This document shows positions 54,902 to 64,000 of a stretch of DNA of 64,000 nt, piece by piece. The DNA is from Microvirga antarctica (GTDB lineage Bacteria; Pseudomonadota; Alphaproteobacteria; Rhizobiales; Beijerinckiaceae): positions 186,001-250,000 of the forward strand of contig NZ_JAGEMM010000001.1 in NCBI RefSeq assembly GCF_017921815.1, written 5' to 3'. The first letter of the stretch is position 1; the number at the start of each line of letters is the position of its first letter. The notes under the pieces were generated by a model. The model was not told where the DNA came from and ran no database searches. It saw only the letters and a list, made by a program, of their open reading frames with translations. The position numbers were made by a program, and so were the translations under genes.

Positions 54902-57697
54902 ATGAAAATCCTCGTCGTCGAGTCGCCAGCCAAGGCCAAGACGATCAACAAGTACCTTGGCAAGGATTACGAGGTCCTGGCCTCCTTCGGGCATATCCGC
55001 GACCTGCCGGCCAAGGACGGCTCGGTCGATCCCGAAAACGATTTCAAGATGATCTGGTCCCTGGAGGACCGCGGCGCGAAGCGGCTGAACGACATTGCGC
55101 GGGCCATCAAGGGCGCCGAAAAGCTCATTCTGGCGACCGACCCGGATCGTGAGGGCGAGGCCATCTCCTGGCATGTGCTCGAGGCGCTGCGCGAAAAGCG
55201 CGTGCTGAAGGATATCCCGGTCGAGCGGGTGACCTTCAACGCGATCACCAAGGATTCCGTGCTGACCGCCCTGCGCAACCCGCGCCAGATCGATCAGGCG
55301 CTGGTGGACGCTTATCTCGCCCGTCGGGCCCTCGACTATCTGGTGGGCTTCAACCTGTCGCCGGTGCTGTGGCGCAAATTGCCGGGCGCCCGCTCCGCCG
55401 GCCGCGTCCAGTCGGTCGCCCTGCGGCTGGTCTGCGACCGCGAACTGGAAATCGAAACCTTCAAGCGACAGGAATACTGGTCGCTCATTGCCACCCTGGC
55501 GACCAAGGACGGCGGCGTTTTCGACGCCCGTCTGGTGGGCGCGGACGGCAAGAAGATCACCCGGCTCGATATCGGCAAGGGCGAAGAGGCCGAGGCCTTC
55601 AAGCGCGATCTCGAGATCGCGACGTTCTCGGTGTCCAACATCGAAGCCAAGCCGGCCAAGCGTCATCCCTACCCACCCTTCACCACCTCGACCCTGCAGC
55701 AGGAGGCCTCGCGCAAGCTGGGGCTGGCGCCCGCCCAGACCATGCGGGTTGCGCAGCGGCTCTATGAGGGCGTGGAGATCGGCGGCGAGACGGTCGGTCT
55801 CATCACCTATATGCGAACCGACGGCGTGGATATCGAACCGCAGGCCGTGCAGGATATCCGCAGCGTCATCGGCAAGGAATACGGCGCCCCCTACGTGCCG
55901 GGCGTTCCGCGCAAATACACCGTCAAGGCCAAGAACGCGCAGGAGGCCCACGAGGCCATCCGCCCCACCGACATGAGCCGCCCGCCGAAGCACGTGGCCA
56001 AGTTCCTCGAGCCCGAGCAGGCCAGGCTCTACGAGCTGATCTGGACCCGGACCATCGCCAGCCAGATGGAATCGGCTCAGCTCGAGCGCACCACCGCCGA
56101 TATCCTGGCCGAAGTCGGCCCCCGCCGGCTCGACCTGCGCGCCACCGGACAGGTCATCAAGTTCGACGGCTTCCTCACGCTCTACAACGAGAGCAAGGAC
56201 GACGAGGCGGACGAGGATGAAGGCCGGCTGCCGCCCATGAGCAAGGGCGATGGGCTGGAGCGCCGCCGGATCGTCTCGACCCAGCATTTCACCGAGCCGC
56301 CGCCGCGCTTCTCCGAGGCGAGCCTCGTCAAGCGCATGGAAGAACTCGGCATCGGGCGGCCCTCGACCTATGCGGCCGTCCTCCAGGTTCTGCGGGACCG
56401 GGAGTATGTGCGCATCGACAAGAAGCGCCTCGTCCCCGAGGACAAGGGCCGGCTCGTCATTGCCTTTCTGGAAAGCTTCTTCCGTCGCTATGTGGAATAC
56501 GATTTCACGGCAGATCTGGAAGAACAGCTCGACCGCGTTTCCAACCACGAGATCGACTGGAAGCAGGTTCTGCGGGATTTCTGGACCGATTTCTCGGCAG
56601 CCATCGGCGAGACGAAGGATCTGCGCACCACGCAGGTGCTCGATTCGCTCAACGACCTGCTCGGCCCGCACATCTTTCCCGACAAGGGTGACGGCTCGAA
56701 CCCGCGCACCTGCCCGACCTGCGGCACGGGTCAGCTTTCCCTGAAGCTGGGCAAGTTCGGCGCGTTCATCGGTTGCTCGAACTATCCGGAATGCAAGTTC
56801 ACCCGCCAGCTCGCCGCGACCGGCGTCAATGGCGAAGGCGACGGTACGTCGGAGAATGGCGGCCAGCCGGGGACCCGCATTCTGGGCGACGATCCCGTCA
56901 CCGGACTTCCCGTGAGCGTGCGCGACGGCCGGTTCGGTCCCTTCGTCCAGCTGGGCGAGGGCGAGAAGCCGAAGCGGTCCTCCCTGCCGAAAGGGCGGAC
57001 AGCCTCCTCCATCGATCTCGAAATCGCGCTCAAACTTCTGGCCCTGCCGCGCGAGGTGGCAAAGCATCCGGTGTCAGGCGAGCCGATCTTCGCCAGCATT
57101 GGCCGCTACGGTCCGTATGTTCAGCACGGCAAGGTCTACGCCAATATCGGCAACGACGACGACGTGCTGGAAATCGGCGGCAACCGGGCGATCGATCTGA
57201 TCGTCGCCAAGGAAGCAGGCGGCGGGTTCCGGCGCGGTGCAGCCGATCCTGGGAGGCCTCTCGGCGATGATCCGGAATCGGCCAAGCCCATCGTGGTCAA
57301 GGCCGGCCGCTTCGGGCCCTACGTGACGGATGGGGAAACTAACGCCACCCTGCCGAAGCCCATGACGGCCGAAGCCGTCACCCTCGACGAGGCCATCGCC
57401 CTTCTCGTGGCGCGTCGCGCTGCTGGGCCATCGAAGAAGCCGGCACGCCGGAAGGCTGCGGCCAAGAAGCCCGCTGCCAAGAAGGTTGCGGTCAAGAAGA
57501 CCGCGACCAAGACGGCGGTGAGCAAGAAGGCTGCCCCGAAAGCGGCTGTTGAGCCTTCGGATGCGCCGACCAAGAAAGCGGTTGCGAAGAAGACAGTCGC
57601 CAAAAAAGCGAGCGCCAAGAAGACGGCGACCAAGAAGACGGCAGCCAAGAAGGCAGCTCCTGCAAAAGCAGCCGCAGCCAAGAAGGCGAGTGCTTAG
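54902..57697 (+). CDS. topA: DNA topoisomerase I
   Basis: 931 residues. Type IA enzyme relaxing negative supercoils. It begins KILVVESPAKAKTINKYLG (Toprim), with catalytic Tyr303 in LITYMRTDGV, and has a C4 zinc finger (CPTCG and CSNYPECKF) near residues 605-635, TopoI C-terminal repeats to about 840, then an 85-residue Lys/Ala-rich tail of AKK-type repeats. AGGAAG lies 7 bases before ATG 54902. Confidence 0.96.
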   Translation: MKILVVESPAKAKTINKYLGKDYEVLASFGHIRDLPAKDGSVDPENDFKMIWSLEDRGAKRLNDIARAIKGAEKLILATDPDREGEAISWHVLEALREKRVLKDIPVERVTFNAITKDSVLTALRNPRQIDQALVDAYLARRALDYLVGFNLSPVLWRKLPGARSAGRVQSVALRLVCDRELEIETFKRQEYWSLIATLATKDGGVFDARLVGADGKKITRLDIGKGEEAEAFKRDLEIATFSVSNIEAKPAKRHPYPPFTTSTLQQEASRKLGLAPAQTMRVAQRLYEGVEIGGETVGLITYMRTDGVDIEPQAVQDIRSVIGKEYGAPYVPGVPRKYTVKAKNAQEAHEAIRPTDMSRPPKHVAKFLEPEQARLYELIWTRTIASQMESAQLERTTADILAEVGPRRLDLRATGQVIKFDGFLTLYNESKDDEADEDEGRLPPMSKGDGLERRRIVSTQHFTEPPPRFSEASLVKRMEELGIGRPSTYAAVLQVLRDREYVRIDKKRLVPEDKGRLVIAFLESFFRRYVEYDFTADLEEQLDRVSNHEIDWKQVLRDFWTDFSAAIGETKDLRTTQVLDSLNDLLGPHIFPDKGDGSNPRTCPTCGTGQLSLKLGKFGAFIGCSNYPECKFTRQLAATGVNGEGDGTSENGGQPGTRILGDDPVTGLPVSVRDGRFGPFVQLGEGEKPKRSSLPKGRTASSIDLEIALKLLALPREVAKHPVSGEPIFASIGRYGPYVQHGKVYANIGNDDDVLEIGGNRAIDLIVAKEAGGGFRRGAADPGRPLGDDPESAKPIVVKAGRFGPYVTDGETNATLPKPMTAEAVTLDEAIALLVARRAAGPSKKPARRKAAAKKPAAKKVAVKKTATKTAVSKKAAPKAAVEPSDAPTKKAVAKKTVAKKASAKKTATKKTAAKKAAPAKAAAAKKASA

Positions 57698-57726
57698 AAT
57701 CCGTCTGGAGAAACGCGGCCAAGCCC

Positions 57727-58266
57727 ATGATAACATGGCCTGATGTGATCACCGACGAGCATCTGGAAATCCTGCTTCGGCTGGGAGCCGCGATGCTCGC
57801 CGGGATGACCATCGGTATCAACCGCGATCTCCATGGCAAGCCGATCGGCGTCCGGACTCTGGGGCTGGTATCCCTCAGTTCAGCCATCGTTGTGCTGGCC
57901 GGATCATCCTATGGCGACCTGCGTTTCGATCAGGACGCCGTCAGCCGGGTGATCCAGGGGATTTTGACCGGATTGGGTTTTCTCGGCGCTGGCGTCATCT
58001 TGCGGGAGGAATCACGGCTGCAGGTTCACGGGCTGACGACGGCCGCCACGGTCATGGCGGCGGCCACCTTCGGGATTACGGCAGCTCTCGGTGCTTGGTT
58101 TTTGACCTTCACGGGGACCGTGCTGGGCTTGACCCTGCTCGTCTTCGGCAAGACGCTGGAGCGCGCGATCAGTCACGCACTCAAGCCCCACAAGCCAGAT
58201 CTTTCCGTTAGGTTAGGCGAGGAGATAGAGCCCCGCGAGGGCAATCGCACCGAGCGCGACCCATAG
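57727..58266 (+). CDS. MgtC/SapB family membrane protein
   Basis: 179 residues. MgtC core (residues 15-140) with RLGAAMLAGMTIGINRDLHGKPIGVRTLGLVSL and GILTGLGFLGAGVIL as the signature, four or five membrane segments. MgtC proteins modulate Mg2+ homeostasis and ATP synthase; only the core domain without the ACT-like tail is present. It starts 29 bp after topA. Confidence 0.87.
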   Translation: MITWPDVITDEHLEILLRLGAAMLAGMTIGINRDLHGKPIGVRTLGLVSLSSAIVVLAGSSYGDLRFDQDAVSRVIQGILTGLGFLGAGVILREESRLQVHGLTTAATVMAAATFGITAALGAWFLTFTGTVLGLTLLVFGKTLERAISHALKPHKPDLSVRLGEEIEPREGNRTERDP

Positions 58267-58398
58267 GATGGACGTCCATCCATATCGTTGCGCCAACGGC
58301 GCGAGATCGGGCTCGTCGAACGCGAACGCCTCACCGGCAATGCGCGCCGCGCGATCGAGGTGGATATGGTGAGTGGCAGCCACGGTGCGCGTCGTCAC
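58213..58398 (-). CDS. small membrane protein, unknown function
   Basis: 61 residues with one C-terminal hydrophobic segment (SILWVALGAIALAGLYLLA). GTG 58398 is preceded by GGAG seven bases upstream. Its 3' end overlaps the mgtC-type gene by 54 bp on the other strand. Unrecognised; the overlap and shortness keep confidence low. Confidence 0.45.
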   Translation of the reverse strand: MTTRTVAATHHIHLDRAARIAGEAFAFDEPDLAPLAQRYGWTSILWVALGAIALAGLYLLA

Positions 58399-58644
58399 GT
58401 CTCGTCTCCGTCAAGCTTGATTCACCTTAGTGCCTCAACGTGAACTACAGCTAAACAGTTCCGCTGTCCCAGCGCTAGCTCCTCTTTTGGAGGGCCCCCT
58501 TCAGACAGAGATGGCGTCACGGAGCATAATCTTTTATGGCTCAGGCGCATCCAGCAACCCTTCACGTTTCTGATTTGTTCCCTTATGAGTGGGGGAATGA
58601 GCGCACCATCAGCGAAACGTGAATCACGACGGACCAAGGTCCCC

Positions 58645-60699
58645 ATGACCGATAACGACGACCTGTTCGGGGGCGACGGGCCCCTCAAGCGCCCGGTCAC
58701 CGTTGCCGCCAAGGCTTCCGCTCGCACGGCGCGCGCTCCTGCCCGGGGCCTGCCTGACGAGAGCGGCTACGACGCTTCCGACATCGAGGTCCTGGAGGGT
58801 CTGGAGCCGGTGCGTCGCCGCCCTGGCATGTATATCGGCGGGACGGACGAGAAGGCCTATCACCACCTCTTCGCCGAGGTGATCGACAACGCCATGGACG
58901 AGGCAGTGGCGGGGCACGCCACCTTCATCGAGGTCGCGGTCGAGGAGGACGGCTACCTGTCGGTAACGGATAACGGCCGCGGCATCCCGGTCGACCCGCA
59001 TCCCAAGTTTCCCAAGAAATCGGCTCTCGAAGTGATCATGACGACCCTCCATGCGGGGGGCAAGTTCGACTCGAAGGTCTACGAGACCTCGGGCGGCCTC
59101 CACGGAGTGGGGGTCTCGGTGGTCAACGCGCTCTCGGAAGTGCTCGAGGTCGAGGTGGCGCGCGGCCAGATGCTCTATCGCCAGGTCTTTTCCCGGGGCG
59201 TTCCGCAAACCAAGCTTGAGACGGTCGGCCGGGTGCTGAACCGGCGCGGCACGAAGGTCCGCTTCAAGCCGGACCATCAGATTTTCGGCAAGGATGCCCA
59301 TTTCCAGCCGCGCCGGCTGTTCCGGATGGCCCGCTCCAAGGCCTATCTGTTCGGCGGCGTCGAGGTGCGCTGGACCTGCGCGCCCTCGCTCCTGCCCGGC
59401 ACCGACGTGCCGGCCGAGGCGACCTTCCGCTTCCCCAACGGCCTGAAAGATTATCTGGCCCACGACATCGAGGGCAAGGAGTTGGTCTCTGACCAGATCT
59501 TCTCGGGCAAGATCACCAAGCCCGGCGGCCACGGCTCGCTCGAATGGGCCGTCGCCTGGATGGTCCATGACGACGGGTTCTCGTCGTCCTATTGCAACAC
59601 CGTGCCGACGCCGGATGGCGGCACGCATGAAAACGGGCTGCGCATCGCCCTCCTGCGCGGCCTGCGCGACCACGCGGAGCGGGTTGGCCAGCAGAAGCGC
59701 ATGGCGCCAGCCACCACCGACGACGTGATGGCGACCTGCGCGTCCATGCTGTCGGTCTTTATCCGTGAGCCGGAATTCCAGGGCCAGACGAAGGACAAGC
59801 TGGCGACCCTGGAAGCGGGCCGCATCGTGGAGAGCGCGATTCGCGACACCTTCGACCATTGGCTCGCCGCTTCGCCGCTCCAGGCGAACAAGATCCTCGA
59901 ATGGGTGCTGGACCGGGCCGACGAGCGCCTCCGCCGTCGCCAGGAGAAGGAGGTCGCGCGCAAGACCGCGACCCGTAAGCTGCGCCTGCCCGGCAAGCTG
60001 GCTGATTGCTCCAATGCGGGTGCGGCTGGCTCCGAACTCTTCATTGTCGAGGGCGACTCGGCGGGTGGCTCGGCCAAGCAGGCGAGAGACCGCAAGAGCC
60101 AGGCGATCCTGCCGTTACGCGGCAAGATCCTCAACGTGGCCTCAGCCGGCCGCGATAAGCTCATGGCAAACCAGCAGCTTTCCGATCTCATCCAGGCGTT
60201 GGGCTGCGGCATGGGGTCGGCCTATCGCGACGGCGACCTGCGCTACGAGAAGGTCATCATCATGACCGACGCCGACGTCGACGGCGCCCATATCGCTTCG
60301 CTTCTGATCACGTTCTTCTACCGTCAGACACCGCGTCTCATCGATGCCGGACACCTGTACCTCGCGGTGCCGCCCCTCTATCGGCTGACCCAAGGGACGA
60401 AATCCGCCTATGCCCGGGACGAGGCCGACAAGGACAAGCTTTTGAAGACGATGTTCAAGGGCAGCGGCAAGGTCGAGATCGGCCGGTTCAAGGGCCTGGG
60501 CGAAATGCTGCCGGCGCAGCTCAAGGAAACCACCATGGATCCGAAGAAGCGCCTGCTTCTCAAAGTGGTCATCGACGCCGACGAGCGGCCCGAGACCGGC
60601 GACGCCGTGGAGCGCCTGATGGGCAACAAGCCGGAGGCGCGGTTCACGTTTATCCAGGAACGGGCGGCCTTCGCCAACGAGGAAGAGCTCGATATTTGA
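58645..60699 (+). CDS. parE: DNA topoisomerase IV subunit B
   Basis: 684 residues. ATPase subunit partnering ParC. GHKL motifs: EVIDNAMDEAVAGHA near residue 80, DNGRGIPVD, GGLHGVGVSVVNAL; Toprim EGDSAGGSAKQARDR and DADVDGAHIASL in the last third. ATG 58645 with AAGG upstream is preferred over the longer frame at 58585. Lies about 47 kb from parC. A strong terminator follows. Confidence 0.95.
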   Translation: MTDNDDLFGGDGPLKRPVTVAAKASARTARAPARGLPDESGYDASDIEVLEGLEPVRRRPGMYIGGTDEKAYHHLFAEVIDNAMDEAVAGHATFIEVAVEEDGYLSVTDNGRGIPVDPHPKFPKKSALEVIMTTLHAGGKFDSKVYETSGGLHGVGVSVVNALSEVLEVEVARGQMLYRQVFSRGVPQTKLETVGRVLNRRGTKVRFKPDHQIFGKDAHFQPRRLFRMARSKAYLFGGVEVRWTCAPSLLPGTDVPAEATFRFPNGLKDYLAHDIEGKELVSDQIFSGKITKPGGHGSLEWAVAWMVHDDGFSSSYCNTVPTPDGGTHENGLRIALLRGLRDHAERVGQQKRMAPATTDDVMATCASMLSVFIREPEFQGQTKDKLATLEAGRIVESAIRDTFDHWLAASPLQANKILEWVLDRADERLRRRQEKEVARKTATRKLRLPGKLADCSNAGAAGSELFIVEGDSAGGSAKQARDRKSQAILPLRGKILNVASAGRDKLMANQQLSDLIQALGCGMGSAYRDGDLRYEKVIIMTDADVDGAHIASLLITFFYRQTPRLIDAGHLYLAVPPLYRLTQGTKSAYARDEADKDKLLKTMFKGSGKVEIGRFKGLGEMLPAQLKETTMDPKKRLLLKVVIDADERPETGDAVERLMGNKPEARFTFIQERAAFANEEELDI

Positions 60700-60818
60700 G
60701 GCGGAATCGCATCGCCGAAAAAAGATTCGTTAATTTTCCGTTTCCACGGAACCAACGATCGGATCAGCCGTTGATCAGGCATCACCGGCTCATTCTGCCC
60801 CCACGAGCCGGTCCCTCC

Positions 60819-60844
60819 AGGCCCCTGACAAGGGGCCTTTTTTT
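60819..60844 (+). terminator. rho-independent terminator after parE
   Basis: AGGCCCC (60819-60825), loop TGACAA, GGGGCCT (60832-60838) and seven T (60838-60844). Confidence 0.9.
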
Positions 60845-60939
60845 GATTCCGCCTCGGGGGTCAGGCTCTCTTCGGCGCCAGGGTAGCCGCGTGCCACGCG
60901 CCATGCGACAAGACGTGATGCACCCCATGAGTCTGTCCC

Positions 60940-63243
60940 TTGGCTAAGCGCCCCCCTCCCTCAGCAACCGGTCTGCCGTCCCGTGAGCAGATTCTGACGT
61001 TCATCGCCGAGACTCCGGGACCGGTCGGCAAGCGCGAAATCGCCCAGGCCTTCAAGGTCAAGGGCAGCGACCGCATCCGTCTGAAGCAGATCCTCAAGGA
61101 TCTCGACATCGAGGGAGCGGTGGAACGGCGCGGCAAGCATATGCACCGCCCCGGCCAGCTGCCGCCGGTCGTCCTTGCCGACATCAAGCGGCGGGACCGG
61201 GACGGCGAATTGATTGCCGAACCGACCGAATGGGACGCCGACGAGCACGGACCGATCCCGACCATCATCATCAGCGTGCCCCACAAGCCTCGGCCGGGAT
61301 CACCGGTCCCCGGCGTGGGGGACCGCGCGCTGATCCGCGTCAATCCGCTGAAAGCGGGCGATCTCCACCGTTATGCCGGCCGCGTCACCAAGATTTTGGA
61401 GAAGCACCGGGCCCAGGTGCTCGGCATCTTCCGGTCTCTGCCGGAAGGCGGCGGACGGCTGATCCCCGTCGAGAAGAAGTCTCGCGAGCGCGAAATCCAG
61501 ATCCAGCCGGGCGACGAAGGTGGCGCGCAGGACGGCGATCTCGTGGCGACCTCGGTCGTTCGGCATCCCCGCGTCGGCCTTCCCCACGCCAAGGTGCATG
61601 AGCGACTGGGTTCGGTGAAGTCCGAGAAGGCCGTCAGCCTCATCGCCATCCATACCCATAACATTCCCAACGCCTTCCCGGCCGATGTGCAGGCCGAGGC
61701 CGAACGCGCGGAGCCGGCCACCCTTGCGGGCCGCGAGGACTGGCGCGACCTCCCGCTCGTCACCATCGACCCGCCTGACGCCAAGGACCACGACGACGCG
61801 GTTCATGCGGTGCGCGACGAGGACGAGGGCAATCCGGACGGCTTCATCGTGACGGTCGCCATCGCCGATGTGGCGGCCTATATCCGGCCCGCTACCGCCC
61901 TCGACCGCGAGGCCCAGGAGCGCGGCAACTCGGTCTATTTCCCGGACCGGGTCGTGCCGATGCTGCCCGAACGGATTTCCAACGACCTGTGCTCGCTGCG
62001 GCCGCATCAGCCGAGGCCGGCGCTCGCGGTGCGGATGGTGATCGAGGCCGACGGACGCAAACGCCGCCACACCTTCCACCGCATCATGATGCGGTCTGCC
62101 GCCAAGCTCTCCTACCAGCAGGCGCAGGCCGCCATCGACGGAAGGCCGGACGAGACGACGGGGCCGATCCTCGACAGCATTCTGAGGCCCCTCTGGGCTG
62201 CTTTCGATGCGGTGAGAAAGGCGCGGGACCAGCGCGAGCCGCTTTTTCTCGACCTGCCCGAGCGCAAGATCATCCTCAAGCCCGACGGCACCGTCGACCG
62301 GGTGCATGTGCCGGAGCGGCTGGAAGCCCACAAACTGATCGAGGAATTCATGATCCTCGCCAACGTCTCGGCGGCCGAGACGCTTGAGCAGGCGAAATCC
62401 GACCTGATCTACCGCGTCCACGACGAGCCCTCACTCGAGAAGATGCGCTCGCTGAGCGAGGTTCTTGCCTCCATCGCCCTCAAGATGCCGACGCAAGGCC
62501 CCGTGCGGCCCGAACTCTTCAACCGCATCCTGCGCAGCGTCGAGGGGTCCGAGCACCAGCTCTTCATCAACGAGGTGGTGCTGCGCTCCCAGTCGCAAGC
62601 CGAATATTCGGCGGACAATTACGGGCATTTCGGCCTCAACCTGAAGCGCTACGCGCACTTCACCTCCCCCATCCGCCGCTATGCGGATCTCGTGGTGCAT
62701 CGCGCGCTTATCCGCGCCCTGAAACTCGGCAAGGACGGCCTGCCACCGGATACGACGCGGGCGGAACTGATCGAGATCAGCGCCCGGATCTCGGCGGCAG
62801 AGCGCCGCGCCATGGCGGCGGAGCGGGAAACCAACGACAGGCTGATCGCGCATTTCCTCTCCGACCGCATCGGCGCCACATTCGAGGGCCAGATCTCGGG
62901 GGTGACCAAATCCGGGCTGTTCATCAAGCTCGACGAGACCGGCGCCGACGGTTTCGTGCCGGCCTCCACCATCGGGGCCGATTACTACCGCTACGACGAC
63001 AAGACGCATTCCATGCGCGGCGAACGTACGGGAGAAACCTACCGGCTCGGCGACCGGGTGCAGGTGAAGCTCGTGGAAGCAGCACCCGTTGCTGGCGCCC
63101 TGCGGTTCGAGTTGCTGTCCGAAGGGCAATTCAGCCGCAAGACACCCTCGGGCAAGGGCGCCCGGGGCCCGAAGACCGTCTCGCCGGACCGACGCATCAC
63201 GCCTCGCGTCAAGAACAAGGGCACGCGCAAGCGCAGCGCCTGA
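60940..63243 (+). CDS. rnr: ribonuclease R
   Basis: 767 residues. Processive 3'-5' exoribonuclease. The HTH and cold-shock region lies in the first 230 residues, the RNB core has DPPDAKDHDDAVHA near 275 with the catalytic Asp cluster, and S1 begins GATFEGQISGVTKSGLFIKL near 645. A Lys/Arg-rich tail ends the protein. Start is TTG 60940 with no clear Shine-Dalgarno; similarity starts here. Confidence 0.95.
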   Translation: MAKRPPPSATGLPSREQILTFIAETPGPVGKREIAQAFKVKGSDRIRLKQILKDLDIEGAVERRGKHMHRPGQLPPVVLADIKRRDRDGELIAEPTEWDADEHGPIPTIIISVPHKPRPGSPVPGVGDRALIRVNPLKAGDLHRYAGRVTKILEKHRAQVLGIFRSLPEGGGRLIPVEKKSREREIQIQPGDEGGAQDGDLVATSVVRHPRVGLPHAKVHERLGSVKSEKAVSLIAIHTHNIPNAFPADVQAEAERAEPATLAGREDWRDLPLVTIDPPDAKDHDDAVHAVRDEDEGNPDGFIVTVAIADVAAYIRPATALDREAQERGNSVYFPDRVVPMLPERISNDLCSLRPHQPRPALAVRMVIEADGRKRRHTFHRIMMRSAAKLSYQQAQAAIDGRPDETTGPILDSILRPLWAAFDAVRKARDQREPLFLDLPERKIILKPDGTVDRVHVPERLEAHKLIEEFMILANVSAAETLEQAKSDLIYRVHDEPSLEKMRSLSEVLASIALKMPTQGPVRPELFNRILRSVEGSEHQLFINEVVLRSQSQAEYSADNYGHFGLNLKRYAHFTSPIRRYADLVVHRALIRALKLGKDGLPPDTTRAELIEISARISAAERRAMAAERETNDRLIAHFLSDRIGATFEGQISGVTKSGLFIKLDETGADGFVPASTIGADYYRYDDKTHSMRGERTGETYRLGDRVQVKLVEAAPVAGALRFELLSEGQFSRKTPSGKGARGPKTVSPDRRITPRVKNKGTRKRSA

Positions 63244-63245
63244 GG

Positions 63246-63725
63246 ATGACGACCATGCCAGATCTTGCCATGCCGCTGCCGCCGATGGTGAGCCGCGTCA
63301 CCGCCATGAAGCGCGGAATGCTCGGCCGCTGCCCCGCCTGCGGCCAGGGGCGGCTGTTCGGCAAGTTCCTCAAGGTCAACGAGTCCTGCTCCCATTGCGG
63401 GACGGAGTTTCATCATCATCGGGCGGACGACATGCCGCCCTATATCGTCATGTTCATCGTCGGCCATGTGATCGGCTATTGCGTTCTGATGTCGGAAACG
63501 CGATTCGACATTCCGCTCGCCGTCCAGATCGCCGTGTGGCCTGCGGCGACGCTGGCCCTGTGCCTCGGGCTTCTCCAGCCGGTGAAAGGCGCTGTCGTCG
63601 GGCTGCAATACGCCCTCGGCATGCATGGTTTCGGAAGCGCCGCGGCGCTCGCACACAAAAGCAGGGCCGAAAATGGATACGCGTCTGGCGCCAACGACCT
63701 CCCCCGCGACAACGGCCCGGCCTGA
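63246..63725 (+). CDS. DUF983 family protein
   Basis: 159 residues. A zinc-ribbon-like CPACGQG...CSHCG near residues 29-52 is followed by two hydrophobic segments (about 66-85 and 92-110). The family is membrane-linked and uncharacterised, sometimes near cytochrome oxidase genes. Starts 2 bp after rnr and overlaps the NUDIX gene by 53 bp, so a short operon is likely. Confidence 0.85.
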   Translation: MTTMPDLAMPLPPMVSRVTAMKRGMLGRCPACGQGRLFGKFLKVNESCSHCGTEFHHHRADDMPPYIVMFIVGHVIGYCVLMSETRFDIPLAVQIAVWPAATLALCLGLLQPVKGAVVGLQYALGMHGFGSAAALAHKSRAENGYASGANDLPRDNGPA

Positions 63726-64000
63726 GGCAGAGGACACCGTCAGGAAGCCGCGCCTGCGGCCTGCCGATGCGGCGACGCTGATCGTCATCGATCGGAAGGG
63801 GCGTTCTCCCAAGCTCCTGATGGGCAAGCGCCATGCGGGCCTGAAGTTCATGCCCGGCAAGTTCGTCTTTCCGGGAGGGCGCATCGAGCCCGGCGACGCC
63901 AGGATGTCCGTGGTGGGAGCGCTGCATGCGCGCGCCGAGCAGGCGCTTCTCGCCCATGTGCCGCGCCCGTCCCCGCAGCGGGGCCGCGCGTTGGCGCTGG
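63673..64000 (+). CDS. NUDIX hydrolase (partial, cut by window edge)
   Basis: First 109 residues only. DAATLIVIDRKGRSPKLLMGKRH and PGKFVFPGGRIEPGD give the start of the Nudix fold; the catalytic REUXEE helix would lie further on and is not fully seen. ATG 63673 overlaps the end of DUF983. Substrate unknown. Confidence 0.75.
   Translation, partial: MDTRLAPTTSPATTARPEAEDTVRKPRLRPADAATLIVIDRKGRSPKLLMGKRHAGLKFMPGKFVFPGGRIEPGDARMSVVGALHARAEQALLAHVPRPSPQRGRALAL

Noticed and set aside
54833-57067. 744-codon open frame antisense to topA
   Set aside because: High GC makes long shadow frames. It overlaps a clear topA on the other strand, lacks any family motif and has a composition (His, Arg, Gly, Gln-rich) typical of reversed coding.

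Overview
This 64 kb window is a high-GC chromosomal segment from an alphaproteobacterium, most likely of the order Hyphomicrobiales (Rhizobiales). The evidence is the gene neighbourhoods (rpsF-rpsR-DUF2232-rplI followed by dnaB-alr-radA-cvpA-purF; pdxJ-acpS-lepB-rnc-era; recO, parC, hemB and bpt close together; pyrB-pyrC-plsY-dprA), a Mg-type HemB, a GTTC-N7-GTTC LexA box and an NDUFS4-like complex I subunit. A Gly-rich extension of ribosomal protein S18 fits Methylobacteriaceae/Microvirga-like lineages, but genus is inference. The 5' edge lies just past the end of an enoyl-CoA hydratase-family gene and the 3' edge cuts a NUDIX hydrolase gene.

Layout. 0-6.4 kb: 3-hydroxyisobutyryl-CoA hydrolase, hemB, an orphan LivH-type permease with a lipoprotein-like N-terminus, threonine ammonia-lyase, an RDD protein and leucyl-tRNA-protein transferase. 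6.4-9 kb: two tandem RTX calcium-binding secreted-protein genes with a shared promoter element; this is the most accessory-looking part. 9-18 kb: parC, recO, a Pro-rich OmpA-family protein, and the era-rnc-lepB-acpS-pdxJ cluster. 18-28.5 kb: the S6/S18/L9 ribosomal operon with a strong terminator, then dnaB, alr, radA, cvpA, purF, an SDR and a small secreted protein. 28.6-35 kb: der, yfgM-like, nnrU, TRAP permeases (dctQM), a VIT1-family transporter and a small Cys-rich protein. 35.4-37 kb: a gene-poor stretch with tRNA-Arg, a broken second tRNA-Arg, the NDUFS4-like gene and tRNA-Pro. 37-48.6 kb: DUF192, double cold-shock protein, sirtuin, a DUF1624 membrane protein, an arginine/agmatine catabolic trio, an aldolase, tRNA-Glu, recJ, EamA, arfB and an AEC transporter. 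48.6-64 kb: dprA-plsY-pyrC-pyrB, an AidB-type acyl-CoA dehydrogenase, topA, mgtC, parE, rnr, DUF983 and NUDIX.

Functionally most of the window is housekeeping: topoisomerases (ParC, ParE, TopA), replication and repair (DnaB, RadA, RecO, RecJ, DprA), translation and ribosome biogenesis (S6, S18, L9, Era, Der, RNase III, RNase R, ArfB), nucleotide synthesis (PurF, PyrB, a PyrC-like protein) and envelope functions (Alr, LepB, PlsY). I see no CRISPR array, intact insertion sequence, prophage or rRNA. The points most worth a second look are the RTX pair and its duplicated 40-bp promoter element, a LexA box centred in a promoter spacer upstream of dnaB, a truncated tRNA-Arg next to an intact one, a Cys-rich tail shared by a DUF1624 enzyme and a stand-alone small protein, a PyrC-like protein lacking the HxH zinc ligands, and a 16-glycine tract in essential protein S18.
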